Assembly (NCBI GenBank): GCA_943735955.1
Contig: OX030962.1
Span: 4,668,120 to 4,732,119, forward strand
Direction of reading: 5' to 3'
DNA: 64,000 bases
Source of the DNA: Piscicola geometra
Lineage: Eukaryota; Annelida; Clitellata; Hirudinida; Piscicolidae
Positions within the stretch are counted from its first letter, which is position 1, and the number at the start of each line of letters is the position of its first letter. Position numbers and translations under genes: made by a program. The notes below the pieces were generated by a model. The model was not told the origin of the DNA. It saw only the letters and a program-made list of their open reading frames with translations, and did not search any database. Positions 47,069 to 63,633 of the stretch are shown here, one piece after another.

Positions 47069-48450
47069 TTAAAATTAAAATAAAAATAATGTTGAGTTTC
47101 CCTGCGATCAAAGGCCGATAAGACAGGTGGAGCGATCTGCTGATGCTTTGTAACAATTGGAAATCTCTTTTTCCTACGTCTCTGTGTGGTTTGTGTGTAT
47201 ATGTGTTTTGGGTGTGTGTATGTGGTTTGTTTGTTGGTTTGTGTGTTTTGGGTGTGTGTATGTGTTTGTTTGTTGGTTTTTGCATGTGCAAACTTTTTAA
47301 GTGAGTGTGTAATTATATACGCGTGTATTGTTGATATTCAAAAGTTCGACAGAGACTTGATTGTGGCATCCCTGCCATTGTCCTTTTCTAGTTGTTTCAA
47401 ATGTTTCTAAATCATTATCCTTTGTTTCATCTAGTCAGTGTCTTTTCAATGTTTCTATAGTTTTTTAAAATTGTTTGTAAAAACTTATTATTCTTGTTTT
47501 TTAGTTTTTTTAGCGTGCGTTAAAAGTTTTTTTGAGTGTTCATTTGAGTAATGACAATATGAGTTTGAGTTGCTACCTTAAAAACGGTCCCAAAATTTTT
47601 TTCCCCTAATTTTTATTTAACATGATTTTCATTATTATTATTTTTAAATAATAAAGTTATAAATTAAAATTTAATTAAAAAAATATTTTTTATTATTATT
47701 TTAATTTAAATTAAGATGTAAATCAAAAATAAAAAAGTAAAAACTTTTGAAAAATACATTACTTCTAAGATCATTTACTTGAATATTTTGTGTAATTAAA
47801 TTAATTTTGTTATTATTATTATATTAAAAAAACTTAGTTCTACTTTCATTTAATGTTTTTTCAACCATTTTTCTGCTCCAAATTTCTGTGTACTTTTATT
47901 GTTTTCATTGCACAATAGTAATGGCTGAGTGTGTGAATGAAGAATGTTCTCTTCTATTGAAAGCGATGTCTCCACTCTTTGTTTCACTCCTTTTACATAT
48001 TAGCCTTTTAATTAATGCTGTTAATGCTTCAAAAAATAACTTCCGGTTTTAATCCATAAGAAATATTTACCAATAGAAGAGTTTTAAAATGTATTAAATT
48101 GTGAAAATGAAGTTTCACTAGCAGTACTTGCTTCACCATTTTCTGGCTAGCTAAAACTACGGAAAGGTTCGATATAAAGCAACGCATTTATGGGATTTTA
48201 ATAAAATATTAAATGAAAATTTTGTTTATATAGGAATTTTTAAATCGTGTAAATAAATAAAATACCTATTTATTTTATGTCACCAACGCCTGCAAATGTC
48301 TCATCAAAAACGAAAAATATTAGTAGAAAGAAAACATTTATATATCTAAAAATATTATTTTAAATAAATTATGAAATAGATATATTACTTATGGCAAGGC
48401 GGAAATCGTAATTCATAATACAAGATGTAATTGAATCACTCGAATTATTT
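47069..48450. other. AT-rich noncoding part of the right arm
   Basis: Mirror of 33,525-34,903. No gene recognised. Confidence 0.55.
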
Positions 48451-48549
48451 CCACAAATACAAAATCGAATTTCTTGAAAAATTTCAATGGAAGGGCTTTT
48501 GATTCAATAACTTCAGCATTGTGCTCACGCAATTCTGCAACGCTGAAAA

Positions 48550-48682
48550 ACACACTCACACATCCAAACACACACACACTCACACATCCAAACACACACA
48601 CACTATCACATCCAAACACACATACACTCACACATCCAAACACACACACACTCACACATCCAAACACACACACACACACACC
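48550..48682. repeat. 22-bp minisatellite, D2
   Basis: Five CACACACTCACACATCCAAA units. One variant unit reads CACTATCACATCC where D1 has CACTAACACATCC. Confidence 0.85.
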
Positions 48683-50935
<2,253 letters not shown>

Positions 50936-51549
50936 CACCCGCACAAATACACACAATCCCACATTGAAATACAAACACATACACACATACATACACACAC
51001 AATTGGAAAAAAATGAATAATGGAAAAACGAACAAGAATTGAAGGACAGGCGTAATGAAAAATATTAGTAAGAAATGGTGGAAGATGAAAACGATTCACG
51101 AGGGAAAGGATGGTACATTTAATAGTGATAATGATGCTTGTGATAATCGAAAGGAGAGAAAAGTATGAACATAATTTATTTAAAATATGGGGTAGTAAAA
51201 AATGAAATATTTTAAAGGTAAAAATTAAAAAGAGGAAAAAGTGTAATGGTAAAAGGAAAGTTAGAGGCATGGCAGGATGAAAATCTGAATATTAAAAATG
51301 ATGATGTCATGGAAAAAATAATGGGTATGATGAAGGAAATAGTGTGGTGATGGGAAAGGAAGGAGGGATAAGAGTAGGGTGTGAGAGAAAAAGTCCGAGT
51401 GTGAAGGTTGGACGGTGTATTAGTCTTTGACGCCAGGCATCACTCATCGTTAGAGAAACTTCTTGGTTCTTATTTGGTCTTTCCGCGTTTCATTTTGTGA
51501 AATCACTGACGATGGTGTCTTTGAATGTTGTTATTGCTGATCTTTGGTT

Positions 51550-51574
51550 AGCGGCTGCCATTTTGGCAGCCGCT
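51550..51574. other. Perfect 11-bp-stem hairpin, D2
   Basis: Same as 17,725-17,749. Confidence 0.8.
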
Positions 51575-52115
51575 CAAATAAATTTGTGGAATAAACGGTT
51601 TTGGGTATAATATATTAAAATTTTAGAATCTAAAGTCTAAATAAAAATTAAATTTAATTAATTAGAATGTTTTTAGTGCAAATGTTGGTTGTTTTAAATC
51701 TGTCGAGAATGGCCGCAGCAGACCAAGATGGCCGCAGGGAATCAAAGCGCTCAAGGAGAAAGGATAAAGGAGAAAGCTTTCCATAGCAGCAGCAGTACCA
51801 GCGTTGGCAAAGACTTCTCCTTCACCCTCTTTCGCAGCCTCGGCACCAGTGGCAAGACAGAAAATTGAGAAGAATGATGATTGTGTTTTGAGGATGATGT
51901 GGTAATGATTGTGCTGTGGTATGAGTGTTGGTATTGTGGTGATGAAAGAATTTTTTATTTATGGTGATAGTGATTTTTTGGCGGTGATTGTCATGGTGGG
52001 GTGGGTGAGGTTGGATTATTGAGGTTGATCGTGTGTTTATATATATATTTTAATTTATATATATACATATATTGGTAATGGTCTAAAAACCGTTTTATTT
52101 AACAAATTTATTTGA

Positions 52116-52179
52116 AGAGCGCCTTTGTTCACTTAGTAAAGGGCGCTATACAAATCATTAGTGATTGATTGATTGATTG
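52116..52179 (+). repeat. SINE-like tail ending (GATT)n, D2
   Basis: Copy of 18,291-18,354. Confidence 0.6.
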
Positions 52180-54242
52180 CGAGAGTGCTGAGAGGGAATG
52201 GTTTTGGATGTGGTAGTGGCTGTGGTGAAACGAGTTGTGATGACAGTTCAACGAGTTAAGATGTTTTTAAATGTATTATTTCATTTTTAAAGGCATTGTT
52301 TTGTAAATAATTTTTTTTATAAATATTTTTTTCATAAATATTTTTTTTGATGAGTAAACAATTTTTATAATTTAATTTAAATATATATATCTATTTATCC
52401 TTTTTCAAAATTAAATTAACTAAATTAAAGTTTTATCATCTAAAATTTAAAGCTGAAAATCATTTATGAAATCATTTTTCAAACGTATATTTAATTTTAT
52501 TTATTCAATATTTATTTCGCATTTATATATCAATTCTCCAGCCAAGCATCATCCTTCAATCAGAATCGTCGCATATAAATGCCTTGGTGTTATTTATCAG
52601 CAGGACTGTCAGAGAAATAATTATAAAACTATGCAATTTACCCATTTATGTTTTCATGATTTTTGTTAAATAATGACTTGATCAATTTTTGTTTTATTCT
52701 GGATTAATTCAAATACTTACATTTTATTTATAAACTTATATAAAATAATTTAACCGATTAAGTCATGCTGAATTAAATGATTTAAATTACTTTGATAAAA
52801 AAAATATTTAAATTGTGATTAAGATAGCTTTGAAGTGAGCATTAAGAAAGTGAAAATTGAAAGATGGCCGATACAGCTGGGATTTGGTGATTGGACAAAC
52901 ATGCTGATGAAGAAGATGTGGATGATGATGATAATGATGATGATGCTGATGATGATGAAGATGATGATGATGATGAAGATGATGATGAAGAGGATTGTAG
53001 GGTTGCTGGTGATAATGAGATTAATTATGATGATAGAGAAAATGATGGAAATGAAAATGATGTTAATAATAATGACGGGGAGTTTTGATAATAGGAAATA
53101 AATTGATAATGAGAATTAAGTTATTTGTAAGATGAGAATTAGCTTTTTCATTGTTGGCAGGATGGATGGATGATTTTAATGGCCACAAAGCTAGAATGAA
53201 ACCTACAAACACTTAAGCTGCGCCAGAATTCAATCTCTTATCGATCTCACACGTGATCAATCTTCCTAGAATGGTGCTCATAATGGTGATATTTACGGGG
53301 TCGATGATGATGATGCTCAACATTTTTTTAATTTTCAGAATGGTGATGGTTTGATGTTGATGTTTAGTAGGTTGATAACCCAAGTAATAAAGTATTGAAG
53401 CTCTAAATACTTGAAGATATTTCAAAGAAGAGTAGTTTTTACGAATTAATTATCTACCCAGAACAAATAACTGCCATATCAAGTCATCTCGGAATCAAGA
53501 TATACCTATTTTATCGCTAAAAAAGAATAATTGAAACATTTATAGACGTATTTAACTTATTTTTTGTTCTCTGGGTGTTTGTGTGTTTGTGTACATGTGG
53601 TTTTGTTTGCGTGATTGTTTTTGTCCATGCACCTAGTGATATATTGGATTTTTTTTTCTATAAATTGATTAAATTTCAGAATGAATCAAACAAAACAAAA
53701 AGTTTTTCATTTCATGCAAGCGAATCTCTTTCTCATTTTGTTTCAAAGTTAATTTGCTTTTTATTGGATAAACTTAATTTTAGCAAATTGATAAAAACTG
53801 CGCTTTTAAAATAAACGTTTTGAAACGAAATCTTTTTTTGAATTCTTTCCTTTGATTCAATCAAAAGTTAATTCAATAAGTTTTTTATATTATTTTTTTC
53901 AAATATAAAATGTTGATTTATAAATTTTTTTTTCAAAATTGCTTTTTTGATAATAAAAATTCACTTTGAGTAATCAAGAAATGGCAAAGAGGTCTTCAGA
54001 GGAACGTTAATGTTGAATGCGGGTGTGTGGTATTATTGCAACGCATCTGTCGAGCATCCTCAGCATTAAGGCACTACCATTACAAATAATACGCTCAATA
54101 ACACCGTTTTGTATGTCTAATAAATTAATTTACGTTTGGAAAATAGATATGTTTGTTCTATAGAAAGTACGATACACCTTTGTGAATAAATTTATTTAGT
54201 AAAACTTCTACCAATGATTTTTGAAATCTTTTGAATTTGAAG

Positions 54243-54279
54243 AAAGAGCGCTATAAAAATCTATTTGATTGATTGATTG
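54243..54279 (+). repeat. SINE-like tail ending (GATT)n, D2 second copy
   Basis: Copy of 20,418-20,454. Confidence 0.6.
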
Positions 54280-57054
54280 TGTCAAATATCTTCAGGGTTT
54301 ACTTTATTTCAATGACTTAAATTTTAGAACCGAATACTTTTGACCCAAAACTATCAACCATCTACCCAGCCATCCACCTCTCCCTCCATTCACCCACCCA
54401 TTCATCTACTGTTCTGGTCATTGACAGTTTCCCTTCTTTCCACCCACCTGTCCTTCCCTTTTTTTATAGTTTTCTAAAAGTGAATTTAGATAATAGCAGG
54501 GATGGGCGCATATTATTTCAATCGCGTCGTCGTCATTATAATATTGCTTCTTCGCAGTTTATGCCACCATTAAGTTATATAGCCTGGACTTCGTTGTCTG
54601 CTTCATCATTTTCCCATCCCACATCTTCAATGAAAACTATTTCATTACATAAAAACAAATTTAATTAGCTTGGTAAGCCGATTGCAAAAAATAAAATACC
54701 TATTAAATGTTGCCATGATTATAAAAAATATTTTTTGTTTTTTGAATTTTTTTATATTGAGAAAAGAAAAGTGTTATCAAAATTCTGTCAAATTATTAAT
54801 ATTTTATCGAATTCTGTTTGCGAAGCTCCAGCAGTGTTTATTTTGCTTTCAAATCAAGGCGATAACGATTCTTAACGTTCGAAATGCTAAATATACATTT
54901 GTATATGCGCAGAAATATATAGTTGAAATTTGATACAAATAAAATAATTTTTATTATAGAATATTATGAGAGTGGAATAATTGAAACATTTGGATGAGCT
55001 ACGAAATTAAACGATGAAAAATATATTAAGAAATAAAAAGAATTTAGACAAATATTTTTTTTACAAAATTGAAAGCTATTTTTCTATTGGTAGAGCTGGG
55101 CTTTTTGAGTAAATACTTCTCGATCATTATCATAACTTCATTTCCTGTTTCATTTTTCGTTTGAAATAATAATTTCGATCAAATGTCGAGCTGGAATTAG
55201 CATTTCAAAGAGTATTAAAACACGCTCGCACCCACAAACACACCCACACACACACACCGACAAACACACAGACACCGACACACACCGACAAACACACACA
55301 CAGACACACATAGAAAAATATACCGAGACACAAACACAGACGCACACACAGATGAATAAGGACTCACTAAAGATAACCTCTTAAAGGGGATATTAAATTT
55401 TTCTTTCATTGTGTCGACATTTTTCAAATAAAGTTCATAAGCATTAAAGAATTGCCACCCTGGAATTTGAACGTATCCGTTTGCATTTACTTTCAATAAA
55501 GCTAATTTACTTTCGAGAAGAATTTTTTATTTTTTTATGTGTTTTGTTTTATTTTCTGAATCAATCATAAAACGTTTTTTTCACACTCTCTCCATTATTT
55601 CTCATCTTGTTTTCAACTACCCTTCCATCACATCAACACACCAACCAACCCACCCACCCACTCCTTACACCTACCTAACCCACCAATGCACTCACTCCAT
55701 CCTTCCACCTACCTAACACACGAATTACTCACTCCCTCCTTCCACCCATACGTCACTTGCATCAGCCCATCATGACTTCACATAGACTGGCGCTTTAAAA
55801 TTGCATGCTTTTTACTCGCCTGTTGTTCAATTGAATATAATCATTCAACGCTTCAGTCAATATCAATGAATCTATCTAATCACGACAGTATTTATAAGAA
55901 ACAAATTAGTTTTCGGAACTTCAATTTGAATTTTCAAAATGTTAATCAAGTTTTTATCAATTTTTATTTTTATTTTGTTTCTTAAAAAACATAAAAATAT
56001 GGAAAAACAACAAATCAGATAAGAAAATATATGTTAAAATATTTAATAAATTCATAATGAAAGTTTTAAAATAAAAATGAAAGAATAAAAAAAAAGCTTT
56101 TCTGAGATGCAAAATAGGATGTAGTGATGACAAAATGTTACAGATGCCATAGCACAGTCAATTATAAATAACTAGTTCTAAAATTTATGTATCACTTGCA
56201 TCTGTTTTGTTTGTATGTTAGTTGTTATTTTATTATGTTTTTATAAATGTGGTTTTGTTTTTCTTGATAGCTATGAGTTGTTATATAATTTGTAAAAGTA
56301 TTTATTTCTTGTTTTACATATTTTCAGATATATATATGTAATTTCAGGAAAATAATATTCCTTTTAAATGATTTATAACATTGTTAAAGTATTTGAATAA
56401 CGAAAGTTATTACATAAAAAATGCAAAGTTAAAGCAATCTCACATGCAAAACTTGAACAGCATACATTTAAACTCATACACATAAATGAGAAAACAGTTA
56501 ATAAAAAAATACTTTTAGATTAATACAGAAACTCTTATAGATACACAGAGAATAAAAATTGTAAATAAAAAAAAACAAAATTGAACATACTAAACACACT
56601 TAAACATACTCACAAAAACAATGAAACGAAAAAAAATACAACGAAGCCAACAGGGAGACAGACACAGGGATAAGGATGAAGCTCAAAACTCATGCATTTT
56701 AACGACCCGACATAGCTGCAAAACAAATATTTTATTGACCAGCGGACTTTTTAATCCTTACATATAAATTGAACATTACTTATGATATCCATAAACTCAA
56801 AAGCTTCTATTTTTGTATATTTATTGTTCCATTTTAACAACTTTTTAGAGTTTCATTTCAATAGATTTTTATCGTAATACCTTATTCTGATTTTGCGAAA
56901 ATAGTGAAGTATTATTTTTTAAATACATTTATTAAATTCCTAACCTTTAAAATCAACTTACTTTATTCCAATCTTCAGAGCTTTTCATGAAATAACCAGC
57001 ATCATATTTCATAAATTTTAAAGTATGTATTCTAGTTTAAATGGTTTTTAAAAT

Positions 57055-57245
57055 ATTCATAGACTGAATAAAAAATTCATAGACTGAATAAAAAATTCAT
57101 AGATTGAAAAAAAAATCATAGATTGAAAAAAAAATTCATAAATTGAAAAAAAAAATTCATAGATTGAAAAAAAAATTAATAGATTGAAAAAAAAATTAAT
57201 AGATTGAACAAAAATTAATAGATTGAAAAAAAAATTCATAGATTT
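57055..57245. repeat. TTCATAGATTGAAAAAAAA minisatellite, D2
   Basis: Copy of 23,232-23,418 with one extra A. Confidence 0.9.
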
Positions 57246-60200
57246 TAAAAATAAATGCTAATTATTTAAAAATAAAATTTATATGAAATTTAATTATTCA
57301 ATCCTTTCACTAGCCTCATTCATTAAAAAACTATTGAATATTACTTTTCTTCTAATTGTTAAACTTTTGATTAGTTTAAACCCCCATTAAATTCCATCAA
57401 GGATCTTTAACCCGATTTTTTTCAATGCGTTTTTTATATTTCAACCCTTTTCAGCTTGCCGCCACTCTATCACCTCCAGGTTTCTGCATCAAAAAACGAA
57501 TCTGCATTTGTCAATACAGCTTGTGTTTTTTGACCCCCGTCTCAAAAATCGTCCATGCCTACACAATGCTTGGAAAAAATTTAAATTATACTACGGTGTT
57601 AGCAAAAACGTGGCTCTTAAAACATTTTTTCCCATTTTTCGAAGTATTTGTTAAGACTTTTTGCGGAATTTATTCTGCTATGGATTAGAGATTTTCAAGT
57701 TTTGAATATTAAAATCGTTATATTTTTTAGAAATTGTATGTGCTTTAAAAATAATTTTGTTCATTTTGCACTTTTTAAAGATTGGTTTTATATTGCTTGA
57801 AGCAATTTGAGTTCACTCCGATAAATTAAGAACTAGGTGGACATCCTGCTGCATTAGCAGTTTGCGCTGATAAAAACTGACTTTCAAATTAAATTTCGTT
57901 CTAACAAAATTGTGTACTAAGCAAAATAAAAAAAATTAAAGTTCAAAAAGCGATAAATAAAAATGCGTTTAACGATTCCGACAAAAAGGCATTTAAACTC
58001 ATTGGAAGCTTTTTGAATTATGACTGGCTTAAACTCGCGAAAGGGTTATTGAAAGAACACATAAAGCTGTCATGCCTTTAATACATTCAGATTAGACCTT
58101 ATATATACCACTTGAGTTCAATATGTAGATGATGGGGTGACGCTTTTGATAAAGTTTAAGATGATTTTAAGTTCAATTCCAAGCACAATACTTTCAGATT
58201 TAACCACGTTAATACTCCATAAACAACGCTAAGCACTTTAAAAATCAGAAAAATTCGCTATTCAGTCCAATCGGTTTCGCAAAATAATCAGAAACAACAT
58301 AAAATAATAAGTTTTTTATTTTAAATTTAAAGTTTCCATTTTGCAGTTGTCTCGCCTTTTGTCGCTTTTTGTTGTTTACGGTGACCAATAAAAGGTTATC
58401 AAGAATTTAGCGCTTCATAAATAGACGAAGTTTTCTGGCTCTAAAGCAAAATGTAAGAAAAATATAGCCTAGTTCTTTTGTCGTTTTAGGCTTATGTTTG
58501 AGTCCCTTTGAATGTATGCTTGTAATGTTTTGTATTTTTTATTTTGTTTGTATGTCTGAGGCCTATTGAGTGTGCCAGTTTGTTTGTGTCTCTAATGATA
58601 TCGGCGTGCTTTGCCAACTCTCGATTGGTTTATATATTCGAATTTTTCTGTCTTTTGCTGCTCTTTGAAACGTTTTGAAGAATTTTGAAGAATTCAATGC
58701 GTGGGCATGCAGACAAATTTGGCTTGATTTTATACGTGGAAACTTGATGCATTAAAATGCAAAAACATTTTGTTTTACATTGCCTTTAAGCAACATTCCT
58801 AGATATAGGAATGGGAAAGAGTTGTTGGAAATGTTGAAAAAATAATACCTGTTATATTACTGGTTAAAAATTTAAATACATATTTGTTCATGAATCTAAA
58901 TTGAAAATATGATCTAGTAGTGATCATTATTAAAATATTTATAACATTCACATCAGCATGATACATAGTTGAAGTCAAACTTGATTATTAGGCGACTTGG
59001 CGATTGGAATTGTATACAAATGATGGGCTGGGCTACTTCTGAAGCAATATAAGCCCTTTATTCTAAATAATTATAAAAGAATATAAAGGATAATAACTAA
59101 TTAATAAAATAAAAATTCTATTAAAAATAATTTAACAGAAGTTTGAGTTCAAAATTTTTAAAAAATGGAAAAAAGCATAAAAAGCAAAAAATAAAAATTA
59201 TAATTAACAGAAAATCCCTTGTCATAAAAATGGAAGATAGTAATTCTATTAGTATATGTAATAAAGACAGAATATGAAAAAATGGATAAATGTATAAAAC
59301 ATTTTATGCAAAACAAAAATATTTAATTAATAATTTATATTTATAAAAACTAAATATTATTTCAAAAAAGAAAAATGTCTGAATGAGAGAATTAATGGAA
59401 GATTGAACTAGATAAAAAAATATTTAAAAAACAAATTAATGAAATAAAAAACTAAATAAACTGAATGGAAAGATGAATGGATGAGTTAAATAAATCAGAA
59501 AATAATTTCGCATCAGCACGCTAGACTCGAGTAATTCAGGCAGAAACTATTACAGTGTTTTAAGCTTACAAGCGATTTATGGCAAAAGAACACTGAACGA
59601 ATGTAAATGAAAAATACAACTAAAAAAACACTACAACAAGCATTATAATAAAAAAGGAGCAATAAGAACAGTGTCAAATCTATATAAAAAAACTTTTAAA
59701 CCATTAAAACAGAGCAAAATTCAACTACAACTAAACTCTCACGGCTTTTACAGTTACGACTATTTTACGGAAATTTTCAACCAAATTCATATTTTTACTT
59801 TGATTTTTACTTTTTCTCCCAAACCTCTAAAAATAAATTAAATGGAAATTAAGTTAAAATGAAAAAAAAATCATAAATAAAAAGAAGAAAAAAGAAAGGC
59901 ACTGAACATGACTTGAAAAATGTCTAAAATAATAAAACAGTAAAATGACTGAGAAAAATAAAATACATTAAAATGATTGAAATTTATGAAAAACTTACAT
60001 TAAAAAAGATTTCAAACAAATTTACAAATACACATGACGTAAATTCAACGACATCAAAAGGTAGAAAAAACGTATCCTAAAAAATACAAAACAATGCCCT
60101 GCCCATAGGCACTGTTTACTTTTCATAACAAAGATCATGGAATCATGCCATGTTTATCTATCTATATTATCGTCTACGTCTTTTTGGGTGATTCTTTTAA

Positions 60201-62208
60201 CGAGTCCAGGATTGATGGATGGATGGATTGATAGATGGATGGATAGATGGATGAATGGATTGGTGGTTGATGAAAAAAACGGTGACAGTTTGAAAAATGA
60301 ATGAGTTAAAGGAGGGATTATTTGATGGATTGATTGAGCAGATGTTTAGCCAATATTGTACATATGAATAATTAGAATGAAAATTGAAAGAAGAAAAATT
60401 AAGCTGAAAATCATCAGCGTTGCCATCTTCCATCATCAACCTTTCACTTCTCCCTTATGTCACACCATCTCCGCTTGTACCAACATACACAAATGGACAC
60501 ACAAAGAAACTTGAAAGTATATATATCTTTATTAATCTAAAAATAAATATATATGTATGTATTTAGTTCCATTTCATCCATTAAAATTTTTTTTTGACTA
60601 TTTTAATTTATTTAATATTAGTTTAAATATCTACATATTAACTTTTAAAAAATAAATTAAAAATTATTTTCATAGACCAAAAAATTTATATTAAAACTGA
60701 AATGTATGCAAATCAAAGAGTCTGCATAGAAACAATAGAAGGATTTGAATGAGGATTGTACCAAATTGAAAGAATGGTGGGCAGGAAAGGAAGTGAATGG
60801 TGGTAAGAAGAAAAAACTATAAAAAGTCTAAAGGTAATTGTAATGGGAATATTGAAAAGTTTGTTGGAGTGTTGTTTTGAATAGGCAATAAAAAGTTTTC
60901 TATGTCTTTTGTTGGAAAATAGATTTGAATAACAATTTAGGACTCTCTTTCACTTGTGCTGGATTCTCACTATAATAAAATATTCTAAAATTCATAGTTT
61001 TAAAAAAATAAAAATGGGCAACAAAAAACACAACGGAAGAAAAACTTGGAAGATCATAGATTAACGATTAGATTCAGAATACTGCCACCATAACAATGAA
61101 AGTTATTTTTCATTAAAAGCCGAGCGATAATAAACACTATCTGTGTCACTCAAGGATGTGTTGAATTTAAATAAATTCATAATTTACTTTGTGCAGGTTA
61201 ATGTCAACTCACGTTTAATATTAAACTTTGAAAAAATAAGTTTTCTATTCCATTAAAAAGCTTTTTTGAAAAAAGCTTGCATTTCAGTCATACAATTTTA
61301 TTCCCCTTGTGACTGATAAAGGTATACATTAGACTAAATCAAAGTTTTCGGACATATAAAAAATAGAATTTAATATCACTAAAACGACCGATGGAATTTA
61401 TTAGTCGGAGGTCGATCAGGAAAATGACTCAACACCAAACGCACTAAATGACTAAACGGCTAGGCAATAAAATTTTGAATTCTATTTGCTATTAATCCTT
61501 ATTCGACCACTACTACCGCTAATACTACAACTATCACTACAAAATTTAGTAAAAATATATATACAGTATAAGTTGTACTACATCTATTTTAACACAAGAA
61601 TACTTCACTAAAGACAGAATCTTTAAAGTGCCAAGCCACACTCACCCACAACATGGAGCATCCCACGCCATTCGGCATGCACACCCCAAAATGGCATTAA
61701 ATCACAGGAAATTGAAAAATAATAAAAATGATAAATGAAATGTGAATTTCTGTGGAGTGGAGGCTAGATTGATGCATATTAATTTTCCGACAATCAGATC
61801 AAAGACCATCACAGGAGTCAGGCTAATTTATTGTTTCTGTACGTGATGTCCGTCCAGCGTTGGCGTATTTTGAAATTGATGAATTCATGCATTGCTTCGT
61901 GTTTTGTTTGCTTTGTACTTTTTAAATCAAGTTTTTCTTGATTTTTATGTGCCTTTTTGTGTCTCTTATGATGACATGTTCTAAAGTATAAAAAAATACT
62001 TTGGAATATGTCTTCGAATGTATATGCAGCTTGAAAAGGTTTCATTTATAAAAGTTTTGTGACAGTTTTTAGAAGTCATAAAGTTGATCGTGTTATGACA
62101 GATATTGAAAAAATTGCAATTATTCATTCATTGGCGTACAGGCATACATAAGTATTCAGAAGTATGAAAACTTCCATTGCAAGAAAATACGCATGTAAAA
62201 ATTATTCA

Positions 62209-62245
<37 letters not shown>

Positions 62246-62347
62246 CCACAAAGACACACACACATAAAAGATCAGTGGAGCACCCTTAACCCCACTTCCT
62301 ACCACCCATCCACATTAAAGCTGCAATGCTTCTCATCGAATGGTGTT
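57246..62347. other. AT-rich noncoding part of D2
   Basis: Copy of 23,419-28,521, with (GATG)n at 60,207-60,266 and a short (CA)n near 62,214. No gene recognised. Confidence 0.55.
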
Positions 62348-62714
62348 ATTGTCGCAGGATAGCGTAGCCGCGCGGTTGATGTTATCCTGCGTCCAGATTT
62401 TAGCGAGATACTTTTAACAATCTTTTTTTCTTATTTATTAATGTTTAGTGAATTTTGGTAAAATAAAAAAAATAAATTTATTATTTTTAAAATATTTTTT
62501 TATGAATCTTAATAATCATTGAATTTTCGTAAACTAAACTTAACCTTAACCTAACACTAAATAAATAAAATATTTATAATAATTAATTTATCAAAAATTA
62601 CTCTAATAATTGAATTTATATTTTATTTATATTTTAATAATCTAATTTTTTGTTATTTTACTCATTATAAATATAATTAATAAATAAATAATTTAAAAAA
62701 CGAGTTACATTTTT

Positions 62715-62911
62715 TTAAAACATGAGTTAAATCCTTTAAAACATAAATTAAATCCTTTAAAACATGAATTAAATCCTTTAAAACATGAATTAAATCCTTT
62801 AAAACATGAATTAAATCCTTTAAAACATGAATTAAATCCTTTAAAACATGAATTAAATCCTTTAAAACATGAATTAAATCCTTTAAAACATGAATTAAAT
62901 CCTTTAAAAAA
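62715..62911. repeat. 20-bp minisatellite inside the MITE-like element, D2
   Basis: AAACATGAATTAAATCCTTT units, the same number as in D1. It continues past the piggyBac-free TTAA. Confidence 0.92.
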
Positions 62912-62933
62912 TATTTGTTTTACAAAATATTTT

Positions 62934-62999
62934 TACCGGGAATTGAACCCAGAGCGTAGCGATACGCAGTCTAGGGTGAAATCGCTTGACCACAGAAGC
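62934..62999 (-). other. tRNA-like segment with A and B boxes, D2
   Basis: Copy of 30,585-30,650, with identical A-box (TGGTCAAGCG) and B-box (GGTTCAATTCC) motifs. Confidence 0.6.
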
Positions 63000-63633
63000 T
63001 GTTGAAGATTTGCTCTAATAAAGATTGAAAACCCTTACATTCACTGTACCTAATGAAAATCACGTAGAATTTAACGGTGAACCTATTTAAGTTTTGAAAG
63101 AAATACATTAAAATATAATTATGAATTTATTCCCAATGAATTCATAACTTTAAATTACAAATTCACTATATTACTAGATTATAAAATCTGGACGCAGGAT
63201 AACACCAACCGCGCGGTTACGCTATCCTGCGACAATATTGTCGCAGGATATAATCTTCGCTTCTCATCAATCATTTTTGAGACGCTTCACTCTTTAAATA
63301 TTCTTTAAGTCATCAATAACCCCGTCTTTATTGCTTTGATCATTCCACTTTTTCTACTACCACCACTACTACTGAAACTGTCACTAATACTACTAATACA
63401 TTAATAATAATACTATTACATTTTTGCTACCACATACACTAGTGCTACCTTTGCTCTTTTTGAATAAAATAATAATAAAATAATAATTTATATAAATATA
63501 TATAATATATTAACAAAGAAATAACTGAGCATATAAATATTAATAATAAAATTTATAAAAGACATTTTTAAAGTTTGTAATTTTTTAAATAGTTTTTCTC
63601 ATATTTTTGTTATTAATTACGATAAAAGACAAT

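Larger units (their letters stand above)
50936..57050. other. AT-rich noncoding part of D2
   Basis: Direct copy of 17,110-23,225. It carries the broken MAAADQ ORF (51,709-51,786), the hairpin (51,550-51,574), SINE-like tails (52,116-52,179 and 54,243-54,279) and a (GAT)n tract (52,904-52,995). No supported gene. Confidence 0.55.
62348..63236. mobile_element. MITE-like inverted-repeat element, uninterrupted copy in D2
   Basis: The same 889-bp element as 28,522-30,887 without piggyBac. Terminal inverted repeats start ATTGTCGCAGGATAGCG and end CGCTATCCTGCGACAAT. The internal 20-bp minisatellite (62,715-62,911) contains the unoccupied TTAA at 62,895-62,898. The tRNA-like segment is at 62,934-62,999. 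No protein-coding capacity. Confidence 0.72.
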